Positions 50,546 through 61,104 of a stretch of DNA of 64,000 bases are shown one piece after another. Position 1 is the first letter of the stretch, and the number at the start of each line of letters is the position of its first letter. The stretch is from Primulina eburnea (taxonomy: Eukaryota > Streptophyta > Magnoliopsida > Lamiales > Gesneriaceae): contig NW_027331407.1 of NCBI RefSeq assembly GCF_022965805.1, forward strand, positions 1-64,000, written 5' to 3'. The translations under genes and the position numbers were made by a program. The notes beneath the pieces were generated by a model, which was not told the origin of the DNA, made no database searches, and saw only the letters and a program-made list of their open reading frames with translations.

Positions 50546-52853
50546 ATCCCTTCTCATTGCCTAGTCAACCCCAAAAAAATTCATATAAATCATCCAATTT
50601 CTTTTTAATAATATCACGCAAAAAGTGTTCCAAAGTTTCTATTGACAACTTCAGTTTGTCCATCCGTTGAGGATGACAAGTAGTAGAAACAACAATTTTT
50701 GTGCCAAGTTTAGCCCATAAAGTATTCCAAAAGTAACTCAAGAATTTAACATCGCGACCAGAAACAATAGTCCTAGGCATGCCATGCAACCTACCCGACT
50801 TCTCTAAAGAACATAATCCGCAATGTTTGAAGCATCATCGATTTTATGACAAGCTATAAAATGTGCTATCTTAGAGAATCTATCCACACAACACGAAATA
50901 GAATCCATCCCCTTCTTAGTCCTAGGCACCCCCAAATAAAGTCCATAGAAATGTCAATCCAAGTTCTTTTTAAGAATAGCACGCAAAGTGTTCCCAAAGT
51001 TCTATTGACAACTTCAGTTTGTCCATCCGTTTGAGGATGACAAGTAGTAGAAAACAACAATTTTGTGCCAAGTTTAGCCCATAAAGTCTTCCAAAAGTAA
51101 CTCAAGAATTTAACATCGCGACCAGAAACAATAGTCCTAGGCATGCCATGCAACCTAACGACTTCTCTAAAGAACAAATCCGCAATGTTTGAAGCATCAT
51201 CGGTTTTATGACAAGCTATAAAATGTGCCATCTTAGAGAATCTATCCACAACAACAAAAATAGAATCCCTCCCCTTCTTAGTCCTAGGCAACCCCAAAAT
51301 AAAGTCCATAGAAATGTCAATCCAAGTTCTTTTTAAGAATAGCACGCAAAAGTGTTCCCAAAGTTCTATTGACAACTTCAGTTTGTCCATCCGTTTGAGG
51401 ATGACAAGTAGTAGAAAACAACAATTTTGTGCCAAGTTTAGCCCATAAAGTCTTCCAAAAGTAACTCAAGAATTTAACATCGCGACCAGAAACAATAGTC
51501 CTAGGCATGCCATGCAACCTAACGACTTCTCTAAAGAACAAATCCGCAATGTTTGAAGCATCATCGGTTTTATGACAAGCTATAAAATGTGCCATCTTAG
51601 AGAATCTATCCACAACAACAAAAATAGAATCCCTCCCCTTCTTAGTCCTAGGCAACCCCAAAATAAAGTCCATAGAAATGTCAATCCAAGTTCTTTTTAA
51701 GAATAGCACGCAAAAGTGTTCCCAAAGTTCTATTGACAACTTCAGTTTGTCCATCCGTTTGAGGATGACAAGTAGTAGAAAACAACAATTTTGTGCCAAG
51801 TTTAGCCCATAAAGTCTTCCAAAAGTAACTCAAGAATTTAACATCGCGACCAGAAACAATAGTCCTAGGCATGCCATGCAACCTAACGACTTCTCTAAAG
51901 AACAAATCCGCAATGTTTGAAGCATCATCGGTTTTATGACAAGCTATAAAATGTGCCATCTTAGAGAATCTATCCACAACAACAAAAATAGAATCCCTCC
52001 CTTCTTAGTCCTAGGCAACCCCAAAATAAAGTCCATAGAAATGTCAATCCAAGTTCTTTTTAAGAATAGCACGCAAAAGTGTTCCCAAAGTTCTATTGAC
52101 AACTTCAGTTTGTCCATCCGTTTGAGGATGACAAGTAGTAGAAAACAACAATTTTGTGCCAAGTTTAGCCCATAAAGTCTTCCAAAAGTAACTCAAGAAT
52201 TTAACATCGCGACCAGAAACAATAGTCCTAGGCATGCCATGCAACCTAACGACTTCTCTAAAGAACAAATCCGCAATGTTTGAAGCATCATCGGTTTTAT
52301 GACAAGCTATAAAATGTGCCATCTTAGAGAATCTATCCACAACAACAAAATAGAATCCCTCCCCTTCTTAGTCCTAGGCAACCCCAAAATAAAGTCCATA
52401 GAAATGTCAATCCAAGTTCTTTTTAAGAATAGCACGCAAAAGTGTTCCCAAAGTTCTATTGACAACTTCAGTTTGTCCATCCGTTTGAGGATGACAAGTA
52501 GTAGAAAACAACAATTTTGTGCCAAGTTTAGCCCATAAAGTATTCCAAAAGTAACTCAAGAATTTAACATCGCGACCAGAAACAATAGTCCTAGGCATGC
52601 CATGCAACCTAACGACTTCTCTAAAGAACAAATCCGCAATGTTTGAAGCATCATCGGTTTTATGACAAGCTATAAAATGTGCCATCTTAGAAAATTATCC
52701 ACAACAAGCAAAAATAGAATCCCGCTCTAGTCCTAGGCAACCCCAACATAAAAGTCCATTAGAAATGTTCCAATCCAAGTTCGTTTAAGAATAGCACCAA
52801 AGTGTTCCCAAAGTGCATTGAACAACTTCAGTTGTCCACCTTTGAGATGGACA
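50546..52853 (-). repeat. 364-bp satellite array, continuation (about 6.3 units)
   Basis: The same satellite and strand as 33137-47319, resuming in phase. The first 400 bp and the last 170 bp are indel-rich. The middle units are nearly identical to each other and share the [24 protein letters not shown] variant. Confidence 0.93.
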
Positions 52854-52878
52854 NNNNNNNNNNNNNNNNNNNNNNNNN
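52854..52878. other. Assembly gap (25 N)
   Basis: A run of 25 N. Satellite is on the minus strand before it and on the plus strand after it, so the join changes orientation and the true size is unknown. Confidence 1.
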
Positions 52879-53676
52879 TAATGTTTGCGTGTTATTCTTA
52901 AAAGAACTTGGATTGACATTTCTATGGACTTTATTTTGGGGTGCCTAGGACTAAGAAGGGGATGGATCTATTTTCGTTGTTGTGGATAGATTCTAAGATA
53001 GCACATTTATAGCTTGTCATAAAACCGATGATGCTTCAAACATTGCGGATTTGTTCTTTAGAGAAGTCGGTAGGTTGCATGGCATGCCAGGACTATGTTC
53101 TGGTCGCGATGTTAAATTCTTGAGTCACTTTTGGAATACTTTATGGGCTAAACTTGGCACAAAATTGTTGTTTTTCTACTCTGTCATCCTCAACGGATGG
53201 ACAAACTGAAGTTGTCAATAGAACTTTGGGAACACTTTTGCGTGCTATTCTTAAAAGAACTTGGATTGACATTTCTATGGACTTTATTTTGGGGTTGCCT
53301 AGGACTAAGAAGGGGATGGATTCTATTTTGTTGTTGTGGATAGATTCTCTAAGATGGCACATTTTATAGCTTGTATAAAACGATGCTGCTTCAAACATTG
53401 CGGATTTCTTTAGAGAAGTCGTTAGGTTGCATGGCATGCCTAGGACTGTTTCTGGTCGCGATGTTAAATTCTTGAGTTACTTTGGAAGACTTTATGGGCT
53501 AAACTTGGCACAAAATTGTTGTTTTCTACTACTTGTCATCCTCAAACGGATGGACAAACTGAAGTTGTCAATAGAACTTTGGGAACACTTTTGCGTGCTA
53601 TTCTTAAAAAGAACTTGGATTGACATTTCTATGGACTTTATTTGGGGTTGCCTAGGACTAAGAAGGGGAGGGATTA
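52879..53676 (+). repeat. 364-bp satellite, plus strand, noisy (about 2.2 units)
   Basis: Satellite landmarks in plus orientation, with several deletions compared with the clean unit. It ends abruptly after GGGAGGGATT near 53676. Confidence 0.9.
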
Positions 53677-53831
53677 AAAATAAATCCGCTTGAGCATAAT
53701 CAGTTCTTTTAGTGGCAATGTTCTATAAAACTCTTTGTCATCCGTCGAGGATCTAAAAACCACAATTTTGGCCAAGTTAGCCCAAAAAAAGAAATCCAGA
53801 TTAACATCGCCCAGAAACAATAGTCCTACCT
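53677..53831 (-). repeat. Scrambled satellite remnant before element 2
   Basis: Low-quality minus-strand satellite fragments can be recognised: AAATCCGC, CATCCGT, AGCCCA and AACAATAGTCCTA. The orientation flips relative to 52879-53676 and to the satellite on the other side of element 2. A base-level or assembly error is likely. Confidence 0.6.
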
Positions 53832-56027
53832 TGTTAGAGTAGGTGCCCGTCGAGCCAGCGTGTTGGCCGAGTGTTCACAATGAAACTCTATGTATAAGCA
53901 GTCTTTATTTTAATAATATTTGAATTATTATTTTGGCAAATCTTTATCTGTATACCCATGCTAGCTTCATAGATAAAGCCCTTGAATATACAAATAGTAG
54001 AAAGAATATGAGATGCTCATATGATGAGTATCATGAAACTCATATTTGTAATACTGTATATTCTAAACGGTTCCCTAGTCGATTCAGCCGCCACTAAGAA
54101 GGATATAGGCCGCTCGAGTTAGAGACTAGTATCTGCGATGTGAGTACCATGTTTCATTGGTAGGGGACATTGTGATGTCCGAACATGCAGATAGGTGCTC
54201 CTTGTAGAGTGCACTGAACAACCCTCCATAAAAGGACTTTCCAAGTGGTTCTCACTTATCGAGTGGAAAAGTCCTGGTTTATGGTTGTACAGAATTAGTC
54301 CTTATGACCCGGGACAACATTGAGACTCTATGTGCTAGAATTACACTTTGACTTGTTTACCGACTCTCATGGGGTCATCAGGTGGCAAGGTTGGGTGTTC
54401 TGTCGAAACACATAGGAGTCGATGCATTGTAGTCGGGGATTCACCGCTTACCTTCGGGTATGGATATCCTATGTGTTATCATGTGTATGTAGATCGAAAT
54501 CTCTGGCCAGAGTATGGTTGTAATTATGAAAGGTGTTTCATAGATTACACCATCGATGCAACTACGACATGACACATAGTATCGATTCATTGACAACTCT
54601 CGATAAACCAATGGTTGTCGAATCGATCGGGATATATGAGTTGAAGGGACCGTACTGTACGCTAACCATAATTGAATGGTTCTTGCAGGCACTATCATGT
54701 GATACCTAGGGAATCACGTAAGCGATGCTGCTAGGCGTTTAACGTGATTGGTTGGGTACTATCAGACTTGAGTTCTGACGTTCTTACTATCAAGGAGTTG
54801 ATAAGTAAGAATGGAGCAATTGGGGTATGCTCGAATAAGGACATGTTTAGTCCGAATCACATGGAGATGTGAACCCACGGCTAGTTGTATCAATGAACCA
54901 TTGAGGGCCACACAAGTACTAGCTTTGTAAATCCCGATGAGAAGTGAAAATAGTTCAATGTGTTGAACGGCTTATAAAGGAGTTTATAAGCGTAAGTAAA
55001 ATTAGAAGTTTGACTTCTATAAAGGAGAAAATGGTTCAATGTGTTGAACGGCTTATAAATGTGTTTATAAGCGTAAAGAAAAATAGAAGTATGACTTCTA
55101 TGAGAGAAATATAAATTTTAATTTATGAAAGTGTTCCTAGATTAAAATTTGGCCAAGTAAATAATGTAGTTGAAAATTGTGATTTTCATAAACATTATTG
55201 GGGACTAAATTAAATTAATTCAAGTGTTGAATTAATTAAACACTAGTAGACCTAGTAGAGTCTAAATAATTAAAATTAATTCAAGTGTTGAATTAATTAA
55301 ATAATATTGAGTCTTGTAGAGCTCAATTAAAATAATTATTTAACTAGTGGGACTTGAATAAATTCAAGTAGTATTTAATTAATCTCAAATATGTTTGAGA
55401 TAATTAAAATTTAGTCCATGGTTTTTAATGTGTTAAAAACCATATAATATATGTGAGACATGCTAGGGTTTGCATGCTTGGGAGGTGAAGAGTCTTGAAT
55501 ACTTTTGATTAAAAAATTGCAAAGGCATACAACTTTTGTATCTAACTTTTTGCAACCCCAAGACTCAACTCTCCTCCTCATTCCACACACCTTGGCCGAA
55601 ATTGTGTGTCTCTTTTTCTCTCAATTTTCTTCTCTCTTTTGTTCTTCAAGTGTTGGAGAATAAAAGTCTTCTCTTTGAAAAATCTTCTTAATTTTCTAGT
55701 GCAAATTAAGAGGGGATTTACCTAGTTGGTGGTGGGCCTAATTTGAAGGAAAGTTTCAAGGATTTGGAGGAGGAGCTTGTAGATTGTCTACCTTCAAGAG
55801 CTAAGGTGTTTACACCTTAGTTGGAGCCATAAAATCAATCCTTGTGATTGATAGGTAATTTTCTCAACACCCTATGCTTGAAAGTTGAGATTTTTGTATA
55901 TGTTTGCACAACTAGTACATGGTGTTCAATTTTGAAAAATTTTTATACCAAAATTTCGGTTTTCATGTTTTGAAAACATTTTTGTGCTTCCGTTGCGATT
56001 TTGAACACCGTATATCGATCCCTTTCA
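53832..56027 (+). repeat. 5' LTR of copia element 2
   Basis: 2,196 bp. It aligns to the element 1 LTR but diverges in its last third. It carries an 81-bp tandem duplication (54953-55033 and 55034 onward) that is single in element 1. Most differences from its own 3' LTR fall in the first 550 bp, where the sequence is noisier. Confidence 0.93.
54953..55114 (+). repeat. 81-bp tandem duplication of a three-hairpin module in the element 2 LTR
   Basis: Two copies offset by exactly 81 bp. Each holds three perfect hairpins: GTTCAA/TTGAAC, CTTATAAA/TTTATAAG and TAGAAGT/ACTTCTA. Stems are identical between copies, while two of the three loops differ (TGTG against GGAG, and ATG against TTG). The duplication recurs in the 3' LTR at about 62226-62385. 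Confidence 0.9.
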
Positions 56028-56029
56028 AG

Positions 56030-56042
56030 TGGTATCAGAGCT
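56030..56042 (+). other. Primer-binding site of copia element 2
   Basis: TGGTATCAGAGCT lies 2 bp inside the LTR. It is the usual plant copia site complementary to initiator tRNA-Met. Confidence 0.92.
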
Positions 56043-57857
56043 AAGGTTACTAGTTTTTGTGCAACATATACAAGATATTATATTGAGGGCGATTTCTAAC
56101 CGTTTGAGATGAAAATTTGCAACAAAACCGAGGCCTTCTTGTGGGGAATTTCGGGCAGCATGTTGCTGCCCGTTTCGGGCAGCTCGGGCTGCCCGAGGGC
56201 TGCCCATTTCGGGCAGCAAGGGCAGCCCGAGGGGCTGCCCGAACAGCCCCTAAAGTTTAATAATAAAAAAAAATTTTTTTTGCATGTTGGCCGGAATGTT
56301 GGCCGGAATCCGGCGACGGAACTCCGGCGACGGCGATGACGACTAGGGTTTCCAAAAGTGTTTTGGAATATCAAAGTGTCATGGGCCTTGAGTTGTTGGG
56401 CCATTAGATGGTCAACATATTTGTGAATTTTAAATGGGCCAAAATGTTTTTGGTGAAAAATAAGTTTTTGGGCCCTTAAGTTTAAAATTACAAAAGTTGC
56501 AAATCTTTCTCATAAAATAAATAATTGAAGTTGGACTTTAATTATTTATAGTAAATTGTGATTTATAAGAAATTCGGTTATAAATAAATTAATTGGAAAG
56601 TAGACAAAGGTGTTTGTATACTTTGTTAATTTAGTTTATAATCGTGGCGGTTAGTGATTGGATCAAGATATATAATATTGGATCAATTAATTATAGTGAT
56701 AATTAATTGATGGTGTATGATATGTGATATTATGCATGAAGGATGATCAAAAGCCCAAGCCCAATTTGCTAGGTGTATGCTAGGATATTTGTGTTGTATG
56801 ATTGTAATAATTATCAATTTTTAAAGTGGGCTTGGTTTATGGCCCGTTCCCACCCCATGAGATGTATCCCTATGTGCCATGGATATTTATTTGTAAATAT
56901 TAGAATAGGGGAAGATCAAGATTGGAAGATGGTGGCCTTGGTGATTATGAAGATCGAAGACATGTAATATTGGATGCTAATGTAATAATTTAGTTGCATT
57001 GCATCCCGTGCATTTACCCTAGGATTGGACCTAGGCCCGTGTTTGGCTCACACGGGCCATTAGTTTTGGGGCGATTGATCATCCTTGTATTGTTTTCTAT
57101 TTATGATATATGCATGATATGTTATAAATAATGAGTATGTGCGTTATTATTATTATAATAACAAAGTTGCATGAATCCGGCAAACATACGATCAAACATG
57201 GCGAGCTTTTAAAATAAAATTAATGATGAGACCTTTCAAAATTAAAAACCCTCATTTTGAATAAGATTCAAAATTAATATCAAGCCCGAAAAGGGGAATT
57301 ATAAATTTGTTTATAATTTCCTTGTCTTCCATCGACAATGGGTGCATGATGAACGCTACCCGTACTCGGGGCTCGGCTCATATTATTGGGGGGGCCCTGG
57401 GTGCCGGAAAGCTGTGACATCCATTGACATGGTGATGTGAACTACGTGGAACTCCCATGATTTCGGCTCATATTATTGAGGGAACTCATGGCGACCGTCC
57501 ATTAAGGTTCAACATCGATGGGTAAGGCTTGACACGTGAAGATGAACGACGTCATATTATTGGGTCCTAATCAAACGTGAGACAAAAGTTTACGTTAAGG
57601 GTTGCATTGTGATGCAATTGGAAACTACCTTTTAGGAATTGTGATTGGCTGATATTATTCGGGATCATAATTCGCTAATTGGACCTTACGTACCTACTGA
57701 GGAAAGGAGTTTCCCGTTTTCACTAGAGGGTAGTGAAAAATGTCAAAACAGTGGGAGTAAATATTTATAAAGTTAAAGTCCATACTTTATATCTTACCAA
57801 ATATTTTAAATAGTCATCAACATTTATCTGTTTTACTTTTCAGTACAAATTTTGACA
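56043..57857 (+). other. Long untranslated leader of copia element 2
   Basis: About 1.8 kb without a conserved ORF. A GC-rich cluster of GGGCAGC/GCTGCCC repeats (56149-56246) is longer than and arranged differently from that of element 1. The ATATTATT stem-loops (about 57380, 57470, 57553 and 57652) are kept with the same spacing. Confidence 0.75.
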
Positions 57858-58717
57858 ATGTCTTCGATTCGCAATCCGATATCTGCAATACTCGACAAAC
57901 ACATGTTAACCGGACCTAATTACCTCACTTGGCTAAGAAACCTAAAAATCGTCTTGAATTCGGAAAGGGTAACATATACACTAACTCAGTCGCCCCCTGT
58001 TGAGGCTCCGACTGACTGCAATCCTGAGGAATTGCAGGCTTACAAGGAATGGTGTGACCATGACTTGATAGCCAGGTGTTATATGCTGACTTCTATGAAC
58101 GATGAGCTTCAGAGGCGTTTTGAGGGTGCAAAGAGTGCTGCTGACATTCATTTGCATCTCAAAGAGCTCTTTGGTGAGCAAACACGACCTCTAAGGCATG
58201 CTACCGTCAAGGAGCTGATCACTTTGCGCATGCGAGATGGGGCCTCGGTCCATGAGCATGGCTTAAAGGTGATCGGGCTCGTGGACAAGCTCGTTGGCAT
58301 GGATTTGATCTTGCCTTCGGAGTTGACCACGGACGTGTTGCTGTTATCGCTGCCTAGCTCATTTGATCCTTTTGTGGTGAACTCAACATGAACAAGATGG
58401 AACCGACCCTTGAGGAGTTGGTAAACATGCTTGTTACCTTTGAGTCCACTATCAAGAAAGAGAAGTCGGTTCTTTATGTGGGTTCTTCATCTGGTACGAA
58501 GATTGATCCACATGGGAATGGAAAGAAGCGTTCTTTCCAACGTCCCGAGAAGAACGAGCCCTTGTTGAGGCAATCTCCGAATCCCGTTGTGGCAGCCAGA
58601 CCAGTTAAGGCTGACAAGACTGGTGATGTTTGTCATCACTGCAAGAAGCCTGGACATTGGAGGCGAAATTGCAAAGAATATCTTGCCCAGAAGTGTTCTG
58701 GAAACGGTATGTTCTAA
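57858..58717 (+). pseudogene. copia gag of element 2, frameshifted
   Basis: It starts MSSIRNP as in element 1; two codons upstream there is an in-frame ATG at 57852, but it is not shared. The UBN2-type Gag reads to about 58384, where one base is missing in the VVNFNMNK region. It then continues in another frame (MNKMEPTLEELVNMLVTFES) to the zinc knuckle CHHCKKPGHWRRNC (about 58630-58671). A stop at 58715-58717 follows where element 1 continues into the protease. Gag is therefore split in two and separated from pol. Confidence 0.88.
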
Positions 58718-60530
58718 ATTTAAGTAAACATTTTAATTAACTCTACTTCTTGGGTATTAGATACCGGTTGTGACTCACATCTCTGTAATGGGTTACAGGT
58801 GATGGGAAGAAGTAGGAAGCTTAAGGAAGGTGTGACCTTCTTGAGGATGGGCAATGGAGCAAGAGTTGCTGCCAAGACCTTAAGAGATGTTTACTTATTG
58901 TTGAACAATAGTTTTAAGTTAATTAAGAGATGTTTGTTTGTATCTTTTTGATGAAAAAACATTATTTCCATTTCTATTGTAATAAAGATGGATATTCTTG
59001 TTTATTTAGCAAAGGTGTTTGCAACATTTACAAGAATGAATGTTTAATTGGTACTTGAGAACTTGAAAACGATCTCTATAACTTAAAATTAAAAGATATT
59101 CCATTAAATGTCCATTCAAAGGCAGACACCATATGAGATATGGATGGGTAAGCCTCCCAAATATTCTTATCTTAGAATATGGGGAGCCCTGCTTATGTGA
59201 AGCAGGTAAGTGGGAGATAAATTGGATTGTTGATCCATTTTATGTTACTTTGTGGGATATCCAAGGAATTAAGTTGGATATCATTTCTATCATCCCCAAG
59301 AAACAAAAGTGTTTGTTTCTAGGAATGCAACCTTTTTGGAAAGGGATTTTCTATTGGATAGAAAAAGGCAGATGATAGAACTCGAAGGAGTTCGAGAGAA
59401 ACCCACAATTATAGAACCCACACCCGATGAGCCAAGAGAGGAGATACAAGCTCCTAGCAGATAAGAGAAAGTCTCGAGACCACCTATGAGGTATGGTCAG
59501 CTTCTTGAAGAAGGCCATGATGAGCCTAACCATGGATGTGATCCATGGACCTTCAAGGAAGCGTTATCTGATGCCAATTCATCCAAGTGACTTGAAGAAA
59601 TGGAATCTGAGTTGAATTCCATACATTCGAACCAAGTGTAGGATCTTGTTGATCCACCTGTGGGAACTGTTCCCACAGGGACTTGGGGAGGATGGGAAGG
59701 TGTTGACCTTCAAGGCGCGATTGGTGGCAAAAGGATGTACTCAAAGACAAGGAGTTGACTTTGAGGAAACCTTTTCCCAATCGCAATGTTCAAGTCCATA
59801 AGGATTTTATTAGCCATAGCTGCATAGTATGACTATGAGATATGGCAGATGGATGTCAAGACAAACTTTCTTAAATGGGGATTTTAAGAAAGTTATTTAC
59901 ATGTCTTAACCTGAAGGGTTTACATCTATCGGAAGTGAGCATATGGTATGCAAACTTCAGAGATCTATTTATGATCTAAAGCAGGCATCTAGGAGTTGGA
60001 ACCTCAGATTCGACAGTACAATCAAATAGTTTGATTTACTAAGAATCATGAGGGACCCTATGTGTATAAGAAGGTCAGTGGGAGTGTTGTGACATTCCTG
60101 GTGTTATATGTTGATAACATTCTACTCATTGGGAATGATGTAGGAATGTTGCAATCAACAAAGATATGGTTAGCGAGTAAGTTCTCGATGAAGGACTTGG
60201 GTGAAGCATCTTTTGTATTGGGATACAGATCTATTGAGATAGATCGAAAAGATGGCTTGGTCTCACCCAGTCCACATACATGATACCATCGTGAAGCGGT
60301 TCTCGATGGATGCGTCCTTGAGAGGACATCTACCAATGTGTCATGGCGTGTCCCTATCCAAGTCTGTCTCCTGAGACTGATGCAGAGATAGTGACGATGA
60401 CACGCATTCCGTATGCTTCGGCAATTAGTAACATCATGTATGGGATGATATCTACACGTCCTGACGTGGCGTTTTCACTATGTGTAGTGAAAAGATATCA
60501 ATCGAACCCCGGTCTTCCACAACTAGAAAG
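58718..60530 (+). pseudogene. copia protease, integrase remnant and reverse transcriptase of element 2
   Basis: The protease motif LDTGC survives (about 58757-58771), but the next Gly is Asp. At about 59108-59122 sequence jumps from the region before integrase (PLNVQ in element 1) to the region after it (TKAVDKTPYEIW), so the catalytic core is deleted. Stops and frameshifts continue through RT. The catalytic YVDD reads YVDN at 60107-60118, which removes a metal-binding Asp. None of these enzymes can be active. Confidence 0.87.
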
Positions 60531-60532
60531 CT

Positions 60533-61090
60533 GTGAAAGACATCCTCAAGTTGTTGAGAAGGACCAATAAGTTGTTCTTGGTCTATGGGGGTAAAGAACT
60601 GAAATTGGAAGGCTATACCGACTCTAGCTTCCAAAGCGATATCGATAACTCGAAGTCAACCTCTAGTTTCGTATTCATGCTCAACGGTGCTGCTGTCTCT
60701 TGGAAGAGTTCCAAGCAAGACAATATTACGGATTCCAGCACAGAGGCCGAATACATTGCTGCATCAGATGCAGCAAGAGAGGCTGTTTGGATAAGGAATT
60801 TCGTCCAAGAGTTGGACGTCATTCCTAATGGAATTGCTCCTATCCCGGTGTTGTGTGACAACACGGGAGCTATAGCTCAAGCAAAGGAGCCTAGGTCTCA
60901 TCAGAAATCCAAACAAGTATTGAAAAGGTACCACATCCTCGGAGAGATTGTGGAAAGAAGAGTAGTGTCTATTGACAAAGTCGGCTCCGCAGATTATGTT
61001 GTTGATTCACTAGCTAAGCCTTTACCTGGACCATTATTCGAAAAGCATCGCGAATCAATGGGTTTTAAGCATATGGGTAGTTGGCTCTAG
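60533..61090 (+). CDS. copia RNase H segment of element 2 (185 codons open)
   Basis: The longest open piece of pol in element 2, ending at the same GSWL stop as element 1. Acidic residues YTDSSF, STEAEY and CDNTGA are present. The last acidic motif reads ADYVVDSL instead of ADNVADPL. It has no start signal of its own and would only be made from a read-through polyprotein, so it is a remnant rather than an independent gene. Confidence 0.8.
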   Translation: MKDILKLLRRTNKLFLVYGGKELKLEGYTDSSFQSDIDNSKSTSSFVFMLNGAAVSWKSSKQDNITDSSTEAEYIAASDAAREAVWIRNFVQELDVIPNGIAPIPVLCDNTGAIAQAKEPRSHQKSKQVLKRYHILGEIVERRVVSIDKVGSADYVVDSLAKPLPGPLFEKHRESMGFKHMGSWL

Positions 61091-61091
61091 T

Positions 61092-61104
61092 GCAAGTGGG
61101 AGAT
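61092..61104 (+). other. Polypurine tract of copia element 2
   Basis: GCAAGTGGGAGAT directly before the 3' LTR TGTTAG, the same as element 1. Confidence 0.85.

Noticed and set aside
47146..50670. Very long ORFs (up to 1,133 codons) on both strands, Pro/Thr/His/Gln-rich on plus and Gly/Val/Trp/Cys-rich on minus
   Set aside because: They exist only because an A/C-only tract cannot form stop codons on either strand. There is no domain, and composition follows the two-letter DNA.
33187..52685. A family of repeated 160-codon proteins
   Set aside because: Each is a 1.3-unit reading of the 364-bp satellite that changes frame at the monomer junction. The catalytic Asp is lost and there is no promoter or start context.
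54348..54572. ORFs in copia LTRs (for example 54348-54572, 54441-54698, 61592-61843, 22312-22503)
   Set aside because: They overlap each other on both strands across hairpin-rich LTR sequence and show no conserved domain.
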